This document shows positions 27,037 through 36,602 of a stretch of DNA of 64,000 nt, piece after piece; position 1 is the stretch's first letter, and each line of letters opens with the position of its first letter. Location of the stretch: assembly GCA_900319645.1 (NCBI GenBank), contig ONPG01000021.1:1-64000 (forward strand), written 5' to 3'. Below the pieces are notes generated by a model. It was not told the DNA's origin and did no database searches. It worked only from the letters and a program-made list of their open reading frames with translations. The position numbers and the translations under genes were made by a program. This DNA is from an uncultured Bacteroidales bacterium (GTDB lineage: Bacteria; Bacteroidota; Bacteroidia; Bacteroidales; Paludibacteraceae).

Positions 27037-30000
27037 AACCCATCAGCTTAAGCGTTCTTTTCTCTTTGATTGCTGCGTTTGCCCTCCCTGCGGGGGAGGG
27101 TTTGGGTGGGGCTTTCGCCCAGACTCACGTTTCCGTCGGAGCCGGATCGTACGCCTCCTACGCACCCTTGTCGCAGAGCCGCAGCGAGCTGCATGGCGGT
27201 TGCCAGGCCTATCAGATGGAGCACCGCCGGCTCTACCTGCCGGACTCGTTGTTAGCGCAGCTGGGGACACCCGACGGAAGCCGGCAAGGGACACTTGCTT
27301 TGCCTACCAACGACTGGTGGACCTACGCCCTCGTCAACGACTGGACCGGAAAAATATGGTTCTATCCCGGCTGGGCGGAAGCTAAGGACGGCGAACTGCA
27401 GATAGGCTATCCCACCTATTGGGAACCTACGGGCTGCGAGGTCAAATGGGACACACCGCTCTCCGTCTCTTTCACCAACACCGCTACCGGCAAGAAAGCG
27501 GCTTTCCAAGAAGCACTGGTGGACAGCTGGTCGGATTTCTCCGTCTCGTTTATCATGCAGGACGGCAAGGCATGGGTGCGAGTGACCTGTATGCACGGCT
27601 CGCCGCTCGTCTGGATAGAAGGCTCCGGCATCACGATGCAGGCTGCTAATCCCGACACCACCCTTTACGCCGTTTTCTCACAGGCGAACCTAATGAGTAT
27701 CGCCCTGCTTACCGAGGGTCTTACCGCCGAAGACGTCGCTCCCTATGCCTTTCGTATTCCCCGTCAGACCACTTTCTCCTACGCCTACGATGCCGCTACT
27801 TCCTCGCTTTCAACAACCTTCAAGGTCTATACGACAAATGACCAATCAGCAATCACCAATCACCCCTCCGTCCTGATGGGCTTCCTCCCGCATCATTACT
27901 ATAGCAATAACTCCCTCCCTTCGGGGGAGGGATGGGGTGGGGCTGCTTACCTTTCTCCCCGCGGTGAAATGCGTCTTTTGAAGGGCAACGATTTCACCTT
28001 CACCTATCCCGTCCACCCGATGTTGCCTTTCTTCCCGGCACCGATGGAGTGGCGTGAGGGGTTCTCCGCCGAACGAATGGCGCAACTGAACGCTGACTAC
28101 GCCGCACGCGGCACCTTCGGTGGCGACACCTATTGGGGAGGAAAAGGTCTGACGCAGATGGCACATTATATGACTTTTGCGCTGCAGATGGGCGATACCG
28201 CTACTTTCCGTATGGCGAAACAGCGACTCAGAGAGGTGCTCATCGACTGGTACACCTATACGCCCGGCGAGCAGCGTTTCTATTTTGCCCGCTACCCGCG
28301 GTGGGGAGCCTTGATAGGCTTCGACACCTCCTACGACTCCGACACTTTCAACGACCACCATTTCCACTACGGCTATTTCGTCTATGCCTCGGCTATCCTC
28401 TGTATGCTGGACGATGATTTCCGTACGCAGTACGGCGCTATGGCAAGGGAGGTGGCACGCGACTACGCCAACTGGCAGCGCTCGGCGGACCAACCCTGGT
28501 TCCGTACGCTCGATCCCTATTGCGGACACTCGTTTGCCGGAGGATTGGGCAACGGCGGCAACGGCAACGGTCAGGAATCGACCTCCGAGGCTATCCAGGG
28601 ATGGGGAGGAGTCTATATGTTAGGCGCTGCGCTGCAGGACAAAGAGATGCTCGAGGCGGGTATCATGGGCTATACCCTTGAGACACGTGCCACGGCAGAG
28701 TACTGGTTCGACCGCCAGCGCCGTAATATCGATTACACCAAATATCAGCACCCCTATTGCTGCAACCTGACGATGCAGGGTGTAGGCTGGTGGACGTGGT
28801 TCTCCGGCGACCCCGTGTGGATGCACTCCATCCAGTGGCTGCCTATCTCGCCTGTCCTTACCAACCATTTCTGCGAAGACCTCGCTTTCACCCGCTGGGA
28901 CTACACCGAGATGTACAGCCACAAAGAGGTGGGCGATTACGAGGCTCCCTCCGGCGGTTTAGGAGACGAATCGGGACTGGGCAACGTCTGCCTGTCGTAT
29001 CTGTCGCTCTTCGACGCCGACTCGGCAGCACGCGTCTGGGACCGGATGGACCGGATGGGCAAACCGCTGGCGAAAAACCCCGACACCGGCGGTATCACCT
29101 ATTGGCTCGCACACTCCCACCGTGCGCTGGGCGAGAAACGCTACGACATCTTCGCCGACCATCCCTTGGCGTGCGTCTATACCGACACCCTCAGCGGACA
29201 AAACACCTACGCTGTCTATAACGCCGGCAACGCACCCCTCACCGTGCGTTTCTTTGGAGCCAAAGACACCACCCTCACCGTCCCGCACGGACTGACCCTC
29301 CTCTCCGGTACCCTTCAGCAGCACGTCACTACGATTGCGGACGAACAGACCGTTGCGCCCAAGGACTCGATGGCGTGGGATCTGCCCTATCCTAATCTGG
29401 CATTGCACAAACCCGTCACCGTCTCGTCCTACGAGAACGCCGGATGTGTGGCATCCAACCTCACCGACGGCGACCCTGCCACACGATGGGGGTCCACCCA
29501 CCACGACAACGAATGGGCGATGGTCGATCTGGGCGAACAGTGTTATATCGACCATCTCGTGCTGCGCTGGGAAGCCGCCTACGCCTCGCGCTACGAACTG
29601 GCACTGAGCAACGACCTATCCTCCTGGCAAACCGTCGAGAGACCTTCTTCCGGAGGCGTAGAAAGGATCCAATTTCCCATCACCAATCAGCAATCAGCTA
29701 TCACCCATAGCAGAGCCCGCTATATCCGTATCAAAGGTATCGAGCGTGCTACCTCCTACGGCACTTCGCTCTACGAACTCGAAGCCTACGGCAGACCCTT
29801 GCAAGGCGTGCCCGGCAAACTGTTTGTACTCGCTCTCGCTGCCTCCGACACCGTTGTCATGCAGGGAGGCTCCACCACTATCACCTCACGGGCCTACGAC
29901 GTGGCAGGCAACCTGATCCCTGTCAACGCACAACTCTCTGTCGTCAGCGGTGAAGCGCAGCTCATCGGCAACCGCCTGCAATGTGACCACTACGGAGAAA

Positions 30001-30815
30001 TCGTGGTCAAAGGGACAGTGGGCGACGTGGCGGCGTTGCTCACGATCATCGTTCTCGAGACCGAACAGCCCGCCGGACTCATCGTCCAACCCGAGGAGGT
30101 AACCCTGCCCCTCGGCGAGACGCAGACCTTCACCGTCTCACTCATCAACCAGTTCGGTTTGGAGACCGACACCTGCCAATCTGTTTTCCGGGCTACCCAA
30201 GTGGGCGACACCACCGTCCTGTTCGACTGCTTCAACCACGAAGCGGCTGCACTCGTTCACGTCAAGAACTATTCCGAGGTCAATCTGGCGCTCCATCAAC
30301 CCGCCACTGCCTCCGGCTCCGAGAACGACGGCACGAACGCTTCCCGAGCCGTGGACGGCGACCAGACCACCCGTTGGTCCAGCCGCTTCCGTGACAACGA
30401 ATGGATAGCCGTCGATCTGCAGGACTGCTACCGGCTCACCACCCTCCGCCTCTTCTGGGAAAACGCGTACGCCGACTCCTACGATGTCGAGATCAGCCAA
30501 GACGGTGAGATCTACCAACTCCTCCGCTCCGTCTCCGATGCCAAAGGGGGTGTACAGACCATCGACCTCCGCACCGAAACCGGAGAAGCTGTCGAAGCAC
30601 AGTTCGTACGTATCCTCTGCAAAACCCGCAACACCGGCTACGGCGCCTCGCTTTGGGAGATAGAGATATACGGAGAATCCAGATGCAACACCACCGACGA
30701 CCGCTCGCCTGTCACCACTCCTCCATCCCCAATCATTAAGTTCCTCCGCAACGGACAACTCTATCTAAAGTACAGCGAAACCATGTACAACGTACAAGGT
30801 TCCCGCGTACATTAA
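27033..30815 (+). CDS. GH81 endo-beta-1,3-glucanase with two CBM32-like domains and C-terminal tag
   Basis: 1260 aa. The signal peptide (MKPISLSVLFSLIAAFA...) has an in-frame repeat inserted in its C-terminal part (LPAGEGLGG). The GH81 catalytic region spans about 45-760 with hallmarks NDWWTYALVND, FNDHHFHYGYFVYASA, DPYCGHSFAGG and NGNGQESTSEA, where the Glu residues of QESTSEA include the catalytic acid/base. Two F5/8 C (CBM32-like) domains follow (about 787-930 and 1090-1225), separated by an Ig-like stretch. The C-terminus is the tag FLRNGQLYLKYSETMYN. It is the main candidate for first attack on insoluble or long-chain beta-1,3-glucan outside the cell. Three further repeat insertions lie in frame (27841, 27911, 29681). 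It is the last PUL gene, followed by a terminator. Confidence 0.92.
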   Translation: MKPISLSVLFSLIAAFALPAGEGLGGAFAQTHVSVGAGSYASYAPLSQSRSELHGGCQAYQMEHRRLYLPDSLLAQLGTPDGSRQGTLALPTNDWWTYALVNDWTGKIWFYPGWAEAKDGELQIGYPTYWEPTGCEVKWDTPLSVSFTNTATGKKAAFQEALVDSWSDFSVSFIMQDGKAWVRVTCMHGSPLVWIEGSGITMQAANPDTTLYAVFSQANLMSIALLTEGLTAEDVAPYAFRIPRQTTFSYAYDAATSSLSTTFKVYTTNDQSAITNHPSVLMGFLPHHYYSNNSLPSGEGWGGAAYLSPRGEMRLLKGNDFTFTYPVHPMLPFFPAPMEWREGFSAERMAQLNADYAARGTFGGDTYWGGKGLTQMAHYMTFALQMGDTATFRMAKQRLREVLIDWYTYTPGEQRFYFARYPRWGALIGFDTSYDSDTFNDHHFHYGYFVYASAILCMLDDDFRTQYGAMAREVARDYANWQRSADQPWFRTLDPYCGHSFAGGLGNGGNGNGQESTSEAIQGWGGVYMLGAALQDKEMLEAGIMGYTLETRATAEYWFDRQRRNIDYTKYQHPYCCNLTMQGVGWWTWFSGDPVWMHSIQWLPISPVLTNHFCEDLAFTRWDYTEMYSHKEVGDYEAPSGGLGDESGLGNVCLSYLSLFDADSAARVWDRMDRMGKPLAKNPDTGGITYWLAHSHRALGEKRYDIFADHPLACVYTDTLSGQNTYAVYNAGNAPLTVRFFGAKDTTLTVPHGLTLLSGTLQQHVTTIADEQTVAPKDSMAWDLPYPNLALHKPVTVSSYENAGCVASNLTDGDPATRWGSTHHDNEWAMVDLGEQCYIDHLVLRWEAAYASRYELALSNDLSSWQTVERPSSGGVERIQFPITNQQSAITHSRARYIRIKGIERATSYGTSLYELEAYGRPLQGVPGKLFVLALAASDTVVMQGGSTTITSRAYDVAGNLIPVNAQLSVVSGEAQLIGNRLQCDHYGEIVVKGTVGDVAALLTIIVLETEQPAGLIVQPEEVTLPLGETQTFTVSLINQFGLETDTCQSVFRATQVGDTTVLFDCFNHEAAALVHVKNYSEVNLALHQPATASGSENDGTNASRAVDGDQTTRWSSRFRDNEWIAVDLQDCYRLTTLRLFWENAYADSYDVEISQDGEIYQLLRSVSDAKGGVQTIDLRTETGEAVEAQFVRILCKTRNTGYGASLWEIEIYGESRCNTTDDRSPVTTPPSPIIKFLRNGQLYLKYSETMYNVQGSRVH
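27082..27113. repeat. In-frame GC-rich palindromic repeat (copy 2)
   Basis: CCCTCCCTGCGGGGGAGGG core followed by TTTGGGTGGGGCT, read as LPAGEGLGGAF inside the GH81 signal peptide. Opposite orientation to copies 1 and 4. Confidence 0.75.
27841..27865. repeat. In-frame CAATCAGCAATCACC repeat, copy 1
   Basis: Units of ATCASC/ATCACC type encode NDQSAITNHP in the GH81 domain. ACCAATCAGCAATCA (27841-27855) recurs exactly at 29682-29696. Confidence 0.65.
27911..27944. repeat. In-frame GC-rich palindromic repeat (copy 3)
   Basis: CTCCCTCCCTTCGGGGGAGG core plus GATGGGGTGGGGCT, read as SLPSGEGWGGAA within the GH81 domain, 46 nt after the CAATCAGC repeat. Confidence 0.78.
29681..29706. repeat. In-frame CAATCAGCAATCAGC repeat, copy 2
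   Basis: Encodes ITNQQSAITHS inside the first CBM32-like domain of the GH81 protein. It shares 15 nt exactly with 27841-27855. Confidence 0.65.
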
Positions 30816-30821
30816 CGGGGC

Positions 30822-30940
30822 CCCCGAGGATTTTTAATCCTTGGGGAAAGCGGAGCTGCTCCGAGGAGCCAATGCCAATGCCAAAGCCAACGCCGTTAGA
30901 GCCATTTGGGGTCCCCGAGGGAAAATTGAAAGTTGAAAGG
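30822..30940 (-). repeat. Composite intergenic repeat block, copy B
   Basis: It begins with an 11-bp hairpin (30822-30832 with 30836-30846, one G-T pair) and a second small palindrome (30851-30863). A run of GCCAAY units and the reverse complement of the copy A core follow (30892-30916, one difference over 25 nt), then GAAAATTGAAAGTTGAAAGG (30921-30940), a unit also seen before the MscS gene at 55401-55427. No gene is seen here. Confidence 0.7.
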
Positions 30941-30963
30941 AAGCACCCGCGTTGCGAGTGCTT
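30941..30963 (+). terminator. Terminator of the PUL
   Basis: Stem AAGCACCCGC / GCGAGTGCTT with one mismatch and a 3-nt loop, followed by TTCTTTA. Placed 125 nt after the GH81 stop. Confidence 0.65.
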
Positions 30964-31053
30964 TTCTTTATCCGTCCACAAATGAAAATCTTTTGGGATT
31001 TTTTTAGGGTACATTTGGTAAATTCTGTTTGTCAACAAAAAAATTTCAACTTA

Positions 31054-31085
31054 TTTGCATAATTCAGAAAAATGTAGTAATTTTG
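31054..31085 (+). promoter_or_regulatory. Promoter of the cas9-cas1 operon
   Basis: TTTG (31054-31057), 20 nt, TAATTTTG (31078-31085). Start of transcription near 31092 gives a leader of about 40 nt before the cas9 ATG. Confidence 0.8.
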
Positions 31086-31130
31086 CAAGCGGAATATAAT
31101 CAAACTGTAAAATCGTAAAGGAAAATAACC

Positions 31131-34100
31131 ATGAAAAAGAAAATTCTCGGTTTGGATTTAGGAACCAATAGTATCGGTTGGGCAGTAGTTAATGAGGATA
31201 ACAACATGAGAAGTATATCACATGCTGGTAGCCGTATTATTCCTATGGATGCAAAGTTGATGGGAGATTTTGAAAGCGGTAATTCGATCTCACAAACAGC
31301 AACTCGTACTGCTGCTCGCGGAGCAAGGCGTTTGTATGAGCGTCACGCTTTGCGTAGAGAACGCCTAAACCGAGTTTTAACTATTCTTGGCTTCTTGCCG
31401 GATCACTATACAAAAGAACTGAATCGTTACGGGCAATTAAATAAAGGCGCAGAACCTAAATTAGCATGGAAGTTCATTGATGGTAAATACTTGTTTTTAT
31501 TCAAGGAGTCCTTTTTTGAAATGGTTCGTGATTTTTCCAGAATACATCCGGAATTGTTGGAGAATGGACGAAATATAGCTTACGATTGGACGATCTATTA
31601 TTTGCGCAAGAAAGCATTAACTCAGCCCATTGGCAAACAAGAATTAGCATGGATTCTTCAGCAGTTTAATCAAAAACGCGGTTATAATCAAGCCCGCGGA
31701 GAGGAAGAAGAACAGAAAGAAAATAAACGTCAAGAGTTTATAACACAAAAAGTTCTTTCAGTTCGCGATACAGGCGAAAAGTCAAAGGGAAAAACTATAT
31801 ATGAAATATGTCTTGAAAATGGATGGAACTTTACCAAAGAAAGCAAATATCCTTTAGATTGGGAAGGCAAAACTAAAAACTTCATTGTTTCAACCACTCT
31901 CAATTCTGATGGAACAGATGCAATAGATAAAGATGGTAAAGCCAGAAGGACATTTAGAGCACCTGCTGATGATGACTGGGGGCTTCTGAAACTAAAGACC
32001 CAACACGATATTGATGCAAGCCACAAGACTGTCGGAGAATTTATCTACGATGCTTTGCTACAAAATCCTGATCAAAAGATTATTGGTCAGTTAGTACGTG
32101 TTGTTGACCGTAAATACTATAAAGACGAACTAAAACGCATCCTTGATACTCAAAAGCAGTTTATTCCCGAATTGCAGAACGGAAATTTGTATGATGAGTG
32201 TATTCATGCGCTTTATCCGCAAAATGAAGCTTATCGGAATAGTATAGCCGGCAAGGATTTTACGTATTTGCTGCTAAATGATATTATCTTCTATCAACGC
32301 CCGCTGAAAAGCAAGAAGTCATTAATCAACGAATGTCCGTACGAATATCATGTATTTAAGGAAAAAGATGGCAAATGGCAAAAAAAATACTTGAAATGTA
32401 TTTCCAAATCTCATCCTATTTATGAAGAGTTTCGTTTATGGCAGTTTGTGGAAAACTTACATATCTATAGAGAGGCTGCTAATGGAATAGGCAAAGAAGA
32501 TTGTACCGCAGAGTATATTGCTAATAAAGCGGAATTGATTTCTTGGCTGCTGACAAAGAAAGAAGTGACCGAAGAGTCTTTGCTCACACATGTAGCTGGA
32601 AAGCAAAAGAAAGGTCTATCGTGGAATTATGTTTCCGAAAAAGGGAAAACATACCCTGCTGCTCCTGTTTCTTCTACTATAATTGGTACTATTAAAGAGG
32701 CAGGTGGAGACATCAACACGTTAGCCGATCCATTTGAAATCCGCCAAAACAAGCACCATAGAAAATTATCAGGTAAAGAACAAGACGAGAAAGCCAAAAA
32801 GAATAATAGAATTATCAATAATTTAGAGCAAATATGGCACATGCTCTATTCAATATCTGACAAGTCTCAACTGCTTGCGGCTCTTAAACATTACGCAGAA
32901 ACAAACCATCTGTCCGATGTTTTTGTAGAGAAATTGGGTAAGATGAAGCCATTTACCGACTATGGAGCTTATAGCGAAAAGGCTACGCGCAAGTTACTGA
33001 ACTTAATGCGTAGCGGAGAGTATTGGAGCGAAGAAGCGATCGATGCTCAAACAAAATCTCGTATTGACCATATTTTAACCGGAGAAGTGGATGATTCGGT
33101 TAGTGAACGTGTACGCGAGAAATTGGACACAATGCATGAAGTAAAAGATTTTCAGGGACTTCCATTGTGGCTTGCGGAGTATGTGGTTTACGATGTGCGC
33201 AAGAACGACACCAAATGGGAGAAGCCGGAAGATATAGACAAGTATCTTCAATCATTCCGTTTACACTCGCTCAATAACCCCATTGTGGAGCAAGTAGTCT
33301 TGGAAAGCCTAAGAACGGTTCGTGATATTTGGAAACAAGAAGGACAAATTGATGAAATACATATCGAATTAGGTCGTGATCTCAAACAAAATGCGGAGCA
33401 ACGCAAGAAAACCATGCTACGCCAGCAGGAGAATGAGAAAGCAAATTTGCGTGCTAAATTGCTTTTGCAGGAATTTATGAATCCAGAGATGGATGTGGAA
33501 GGAGTTCATGCCTATTCGCCGAGTCAGCAAGAGCTGTTCCGTATTTATGAAGATGGTGTTTTGTCTGCTAATAAACCAGATGATGATACACAGCGTATTA
33601 TTAACGATTTATCGTCTCTCAAACAGCCATCGTTACAGGATATCAAGAAATACCGTTTGTGGCTTGATCAGAAGTATGTTTCTCCATACACCGGTGAGAT
33701 TATTCCATTAGCTAAACTCTTTACACCGGCATACCAGATTGAGCATGTTATTCCTCAATCGCGCTTCTTTGACGATTCGATGTCCAACAAGGTTATTTGT
33801 GAGGCAGAAGTAAATGCACGTAAAGATCGAATGTTGGGACATGAGTTTATCGCTCAATGTGGAGGAGAGAGAATTACGCTTTCCGGAGGAAAAGTGGTAC
33901 AAATATTGTCTCTACAAGCATATGAAGATACTATAAAAAAGAATTTTGCTGGAGATCCTCGCAAGCAAGAAAAACTGATGTTGGATGAGATTCCTGAGAA
34001 GTTTGTCGCTCGTCAGATGAATGATAGCCGCTATATTAGCCGACTGATGATGCAATTACTCAGCAATATTGTTCGCGAAAAGATTAGTAATACGGAATAT

Positions 34101-35720
34101 GAACCGGAAGCAGTTAGTAAAAATCTGATTGTTTGCAACGGAGCAACAACTACTCGTTTGAAGAAAGATTGGGGTATAAATGATGTGTGGAATAAGATTA
34201 TTCTTCCGCGTTTCGAGAGACTGAATCAGATCCAAAACACTACGGTCTTTACTATCAAAACGGCAAACGGTCATATTATTCCGAATATGCCTTTGGAACT
34301 CAAACAAGGATTTGAGAAAAAGCGTATTGATCATCGCCACCATGCTATGGATGCGATAGTTATTGCCTTTACCACACGCAATCATGTAGCTCTACTGAGT
34401 AATGAATCCGCCTTAGACAAAGACGAAAAAGCACGTTATGACTTGCAGACATTGCTGCGCAAACGCGAAGTATGGAGAAGCGCAGATGGTAAAGAGCATT
34501 ATAAATTTACAGATTTTATTGTGCCTTACGATGGTTTCCAAAAAGATGTGCAAGAAACGCTGGAAAATATAGTGGTTAGTTTCAAACAGAACTTGCGTGT
34601 TATCAATAAGAGCAATAACCATTTCGTTCATTTTGTAAAAGATGAAGAAACAGGAAAACTAAAAAAGAAAAGAGATCCACAAAAGAAAGGCGAAAACTGG
34701 TCTATTCGCAAATCTCTGCACAAAGCAACTGTTTTTGGAGAGATAAATCTGCGTAAAAAGAAATATGTAAATCTAACATATGCGCTCCAGCACGTAGAAG
34801 ATATTGTAGAGAAGGATTTGCGTGAAAAACTGAAGGAATTATTGCAGGAAGGCAAAAACGAAAAGCAAATCAAGCAATACTTTACCTCAGAGCCGGATGT
34901 TTGGGCAGATGTGAATCTAAAACGTATTGAAGTTTACTATTATACCAAGGATACAAATGACCATTACTATGCGGTAAGAACGATATTGGATGATTCGTTT
35001 ACAGAAGATTACATCCGTAATAAAGTAACTTCGGAAGCTATCCGGAAGATTCTCTTGGCACATTTAGAGCGTTGCAATAACGATCCTAAATTAGCGTTCT
35101 CTCCGGATGGTATTGAGAAAATGAATGCAGACATTCAGGCTCTCAATAACGGTGTACCCCATAAACCAATATATAAAGTTCGCACGTACGAAAAGTCTGA
35201 TAAAAAATTTGCAATTGGTCAAATTGGTTCAAAAAATAAAAAGTTTGTAGAAGCTGCGGATGGTACAAACCTTTTCTTTGCGGTTTATTCTACAAAGACG
35301 GAAGATGGTTCAGAAAAACGCTTCTTTGTCACTATACCTTTCAAAGTGGCTTTGGATTGTCAGAAACGTGGAAAGAAAGAATGGCGTACATTATTAGACC
35401 AATGGACGCAAAACCAACAACTTGTACCAGAGAATGCAAAATTATGTTTTATCCTTTCTCCCGGCGACTTGGTTTATGTGCCTACAATTGATGAGTTGCA
35501 TAGCAAACAATATTCGTTGCAACGAAATAGAATTTATAAATTGGTGTCAACAAATGATGCGAACGCATATTTTATTCCTTGTAGCGTGGCATCGCCAATA
35601 GTTAGCAATACAGAATATACGCAATTAAACAAAATACCTCGTTTGGATACGGGCGAACTAATAAGAGAAATTTGTATTCCTATTAAAGTTGATCGTTTGG
35701 GAAATATAATTTCACAATGA
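31131..35720 (+). CDS. cas9: Cas9, type II-C CRISPR effector nuclease
   Basis: 1529 aa RNA-guided DNA endonuclease. RuvC-I: LGLDLGTNSIGWAVV with D9. The Arg-rich bridge helix follows the start (ARGARRLYERHALRRERLN). RuvC-II: EIHIELGRDLKQN with E746. HNH: YQIEHVIPQS with H872 and N/K residues after it. RuvC-III: RIDHRHHAMDAIVIAF with H1071 and D1074. All catalytic residues are present, so the nuclease looks active. The length is at the upper end for II-C and agrees with other large Bacteroidota Cas9 proteins. Absence of csn2 and cas4 from the visible locus supports subtype II-C. The gene is clearly AT-richer than the PUL upstream, as expected for a transferred defence island. It overlaps cas1 by ATGA. 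Confidence 0.97.
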   Translation: MKKKILGLDLGTNSIGWAVVNEDNNMRSISHAGSRIIPMDAKLMGDFESGNSISQTATRTAARGARRLYERHALRRERLNRVLTILGFLPDHYTKELNRYGQLNKGAEPKLAWKFIDGKYLFLFKESFFEMVRDFSRIHPELLENGRNIAYDWTIYYLRKKALTQPIGKQELAWILQQFNQKRGYNQARGEEEEQKENKRQEFITQKVLSVRDTGEKSKGKTIYEICLENGWNFTKESKYPLDWEGKTKNFIVSTTLNSDGTDAIDKDGKARRTFRAPADDDWGLLKLKTQHDIDASHKTVGEFIYDALLQNPDQKIIGQLVRVVDRKYYKDELKRILDTQKQFIPELQNGNLYDECIHALYPQNEAYRNSIAGKDFTYLLLNDIIFYQRPLKSKKSLINECPYEYHVFKEKDGKWQKKYLKCISKSHPIYEEFRLWQFVENLHIYREAANGIGKEDCTAEYIANKAELISWLLTKKEVTEESLLTHVAGKQKKGLSWNYVSEKGKTYPAAPVSSTIIGTIKEAGGDINTLADPFEIRQNKHHRKLSGKEQDEKAKKNNRIINNLEQIWHMLYSISDKSQLLAALKHYAETNHLSDVFVEKLGKMKPFTDYGAYSEKATRKLLNLMRSGEYWSEEAIDAQTKSRIDHILTGEVDDSVSERVREKLDTMHEVKDFQGLPLWLAEYVVYDVRKNDTKWEKPEDIDKYLQSFRLHSLNNPIVEQVVLESLRTVRDIWKQEGQIDEIHIELGRDLKQNAEQRKKTMLRQQENEKANLRAKLLLQEFMNPEMDVEGVHAYSPSQQELFRIYEDGVLSANKPDDDTQRIINDLSSLKQPSLQDIKKYRLWLDQKYVSPYTGEIIPLAKLFTPAYQIEHVIPQSRFFDDSMSNKVICEAEVNARKDRMLGHEFIAQCGGERITLSGGKVVQILSLQAYEDTIKKNFAGDPRKQEKLMLDEIPEKFVARQMNDSRYISRLMMQLLSNIVREKISNTEYEPEAVSKNLIVCNGATTTRLKKDWGINDVWNKIILPRFERLNQIQNTTVFTIKTANGHIIPNMPLELKQGFEKKRIDHRHHAMDAIVIAFTTRNHVALLSNESALDKDEKARYDLQTLLRKREVWRSADGKEHYKFTDFIVPYDGFQKDVQETLENIVVSFKQNLRVINKSNNHFVHFVKDEETGKLKKKRDPQKKGENWSIRKSLHKATVFGEINLRKKKYVNLTYALQHVEDIVEKDLREKLKELLQEGKNEKQIKQYFTSEPDVWADVNLKRIEVYYYTKDTNDHYYAVRTILDDSFTEDYIRNKVTSEAIRKILLAHLERCNNDPKLAFSPDGIEKMNADIQALNNGVPHKPIYKVRTYEKSDKKFAIGQIGSKNKKFVEAADGTNLFFAVYSTKTEDGSEKRFFVTIPFKVALDCQKRGKKEWRTLLDQWTQNQQLVPENAKLCFILSPGDLVYVPTIDELHSKQYSLQRNRIYKLVSTNDANAYFIPCSVASPIVSNTEYTQLNKIPRLDTGELIREICIPIKVDRLGNIISQ

Positions 35721-36601
35721 TAAAGCGCGTCTTATGTTTTGAGAATCCTGCGCGGCTAAGTCTCAAGCTAGCGCAGATGGTGGTCGAGTTACAAGATGTG
35801 ACCCGCACGCTGCCTATTGAAGATATTGGTGTCGTCATTCTCGATCATATGCAAATAACCATTACTCACGCGCTTATTGATGCACTACTGGCTAATAATG
35901 TGGCGATTGTAACCAGCAACGACAAGCATCTTCCTGTCGGTTTGATGCTTCCTCTGGACGGAAACACCTTGCAAAGCGAGCGTTTCCGCGCACAGATAGA
36001 TGCTTCCGAACCACTCAAAAAACAAATGTGGCAACAAACGGTAGTTGCTAAAATCCTTGGACAAGCACATGTGTTAGGCACACAACTTCTTGAACACACA
36101 AACATGCTCAAATGGGCAAAAGATGTGCGTTCGGGAGATACGGATAACATGGAGGCGAGAGCAGCGGCATTCTATTGGCGCAATATGTTCGAAAAGGATG
36201 CGTTTATCCGTGACCCGCAAGGACTGCCGCCCAATAATTTGCTCAATTATGGCTATAGTATTGTGCGTGCGATGATGGCAAGAGCGTTAGTGGGAGCAGG
36301 ATTATTGCCGACATTAGGCATTCATCATCATAGCCGCTATGACGCGTATTGTTTGGCGGATGATATCATGGAGCCTTATCGCCCATTTGTGGACATGAAA
36401 GTGCTGGAAATGTGGAAGAAAGGAGACATAACAAGCGACATTTCGTCTGAGCAAAAACGCCAATTATTAGGAGTAACCACCATGGATGTGAACATCTCCG
36501 GTCATCGCAGCCCAATGATGTTAGCAATCCAAACAACCGCACAGAGTGTACAGAAATGCTTCTCCGGCGAAGCACGAAAAATCATATACCCAGATTGGTA
36601 A
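35717..36601 (+). CDS. cas1: Cas1 integrase
   Basis: 294 aa, the usual Cas1 length for type II. With Cas2 it inserts new spacers. An N-terminal beta domain (about 1-80) leads to the helical catalytic domain. Metal-binding residues are expected at the Glu in DNMEARAAAFYW (about 149), the His in GIHHHSRYD (about 204) and the acidic pair in CLADDIMEPYRPFVD. The motifs are intact. It is translationally coupled to cas9 through ATGA and separated from the next small gene by one nucleotide. Confidence 0.96.
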   Translation: MIKRVLCFENPARLSLKLAQMVVELQDVTRTLPIEDIGVVILDHMQITITHALIDALLANNVAIVTSNDKHLPVGLMLPLDGNTLQSERFRAQIDASEPLKKQMWQQTVVAKILGQAHVLGTQLLEHTNMLKWAKDVRSGDTDNMEARAAAFYWRNMFEKDAFIRDPQGLPPNNLLNYGYSIVRAMMARALVGAGLLPTLGIHHHSRYDAYCLADDIMEPYRPFVDMKVLEMWKKGDITSDISSEQKRQLLGVTTMDVNISGHRSPMMLAIQTTAQSVQKCFSGEARKIIYPDW

Positions 36602-36602
36602 A

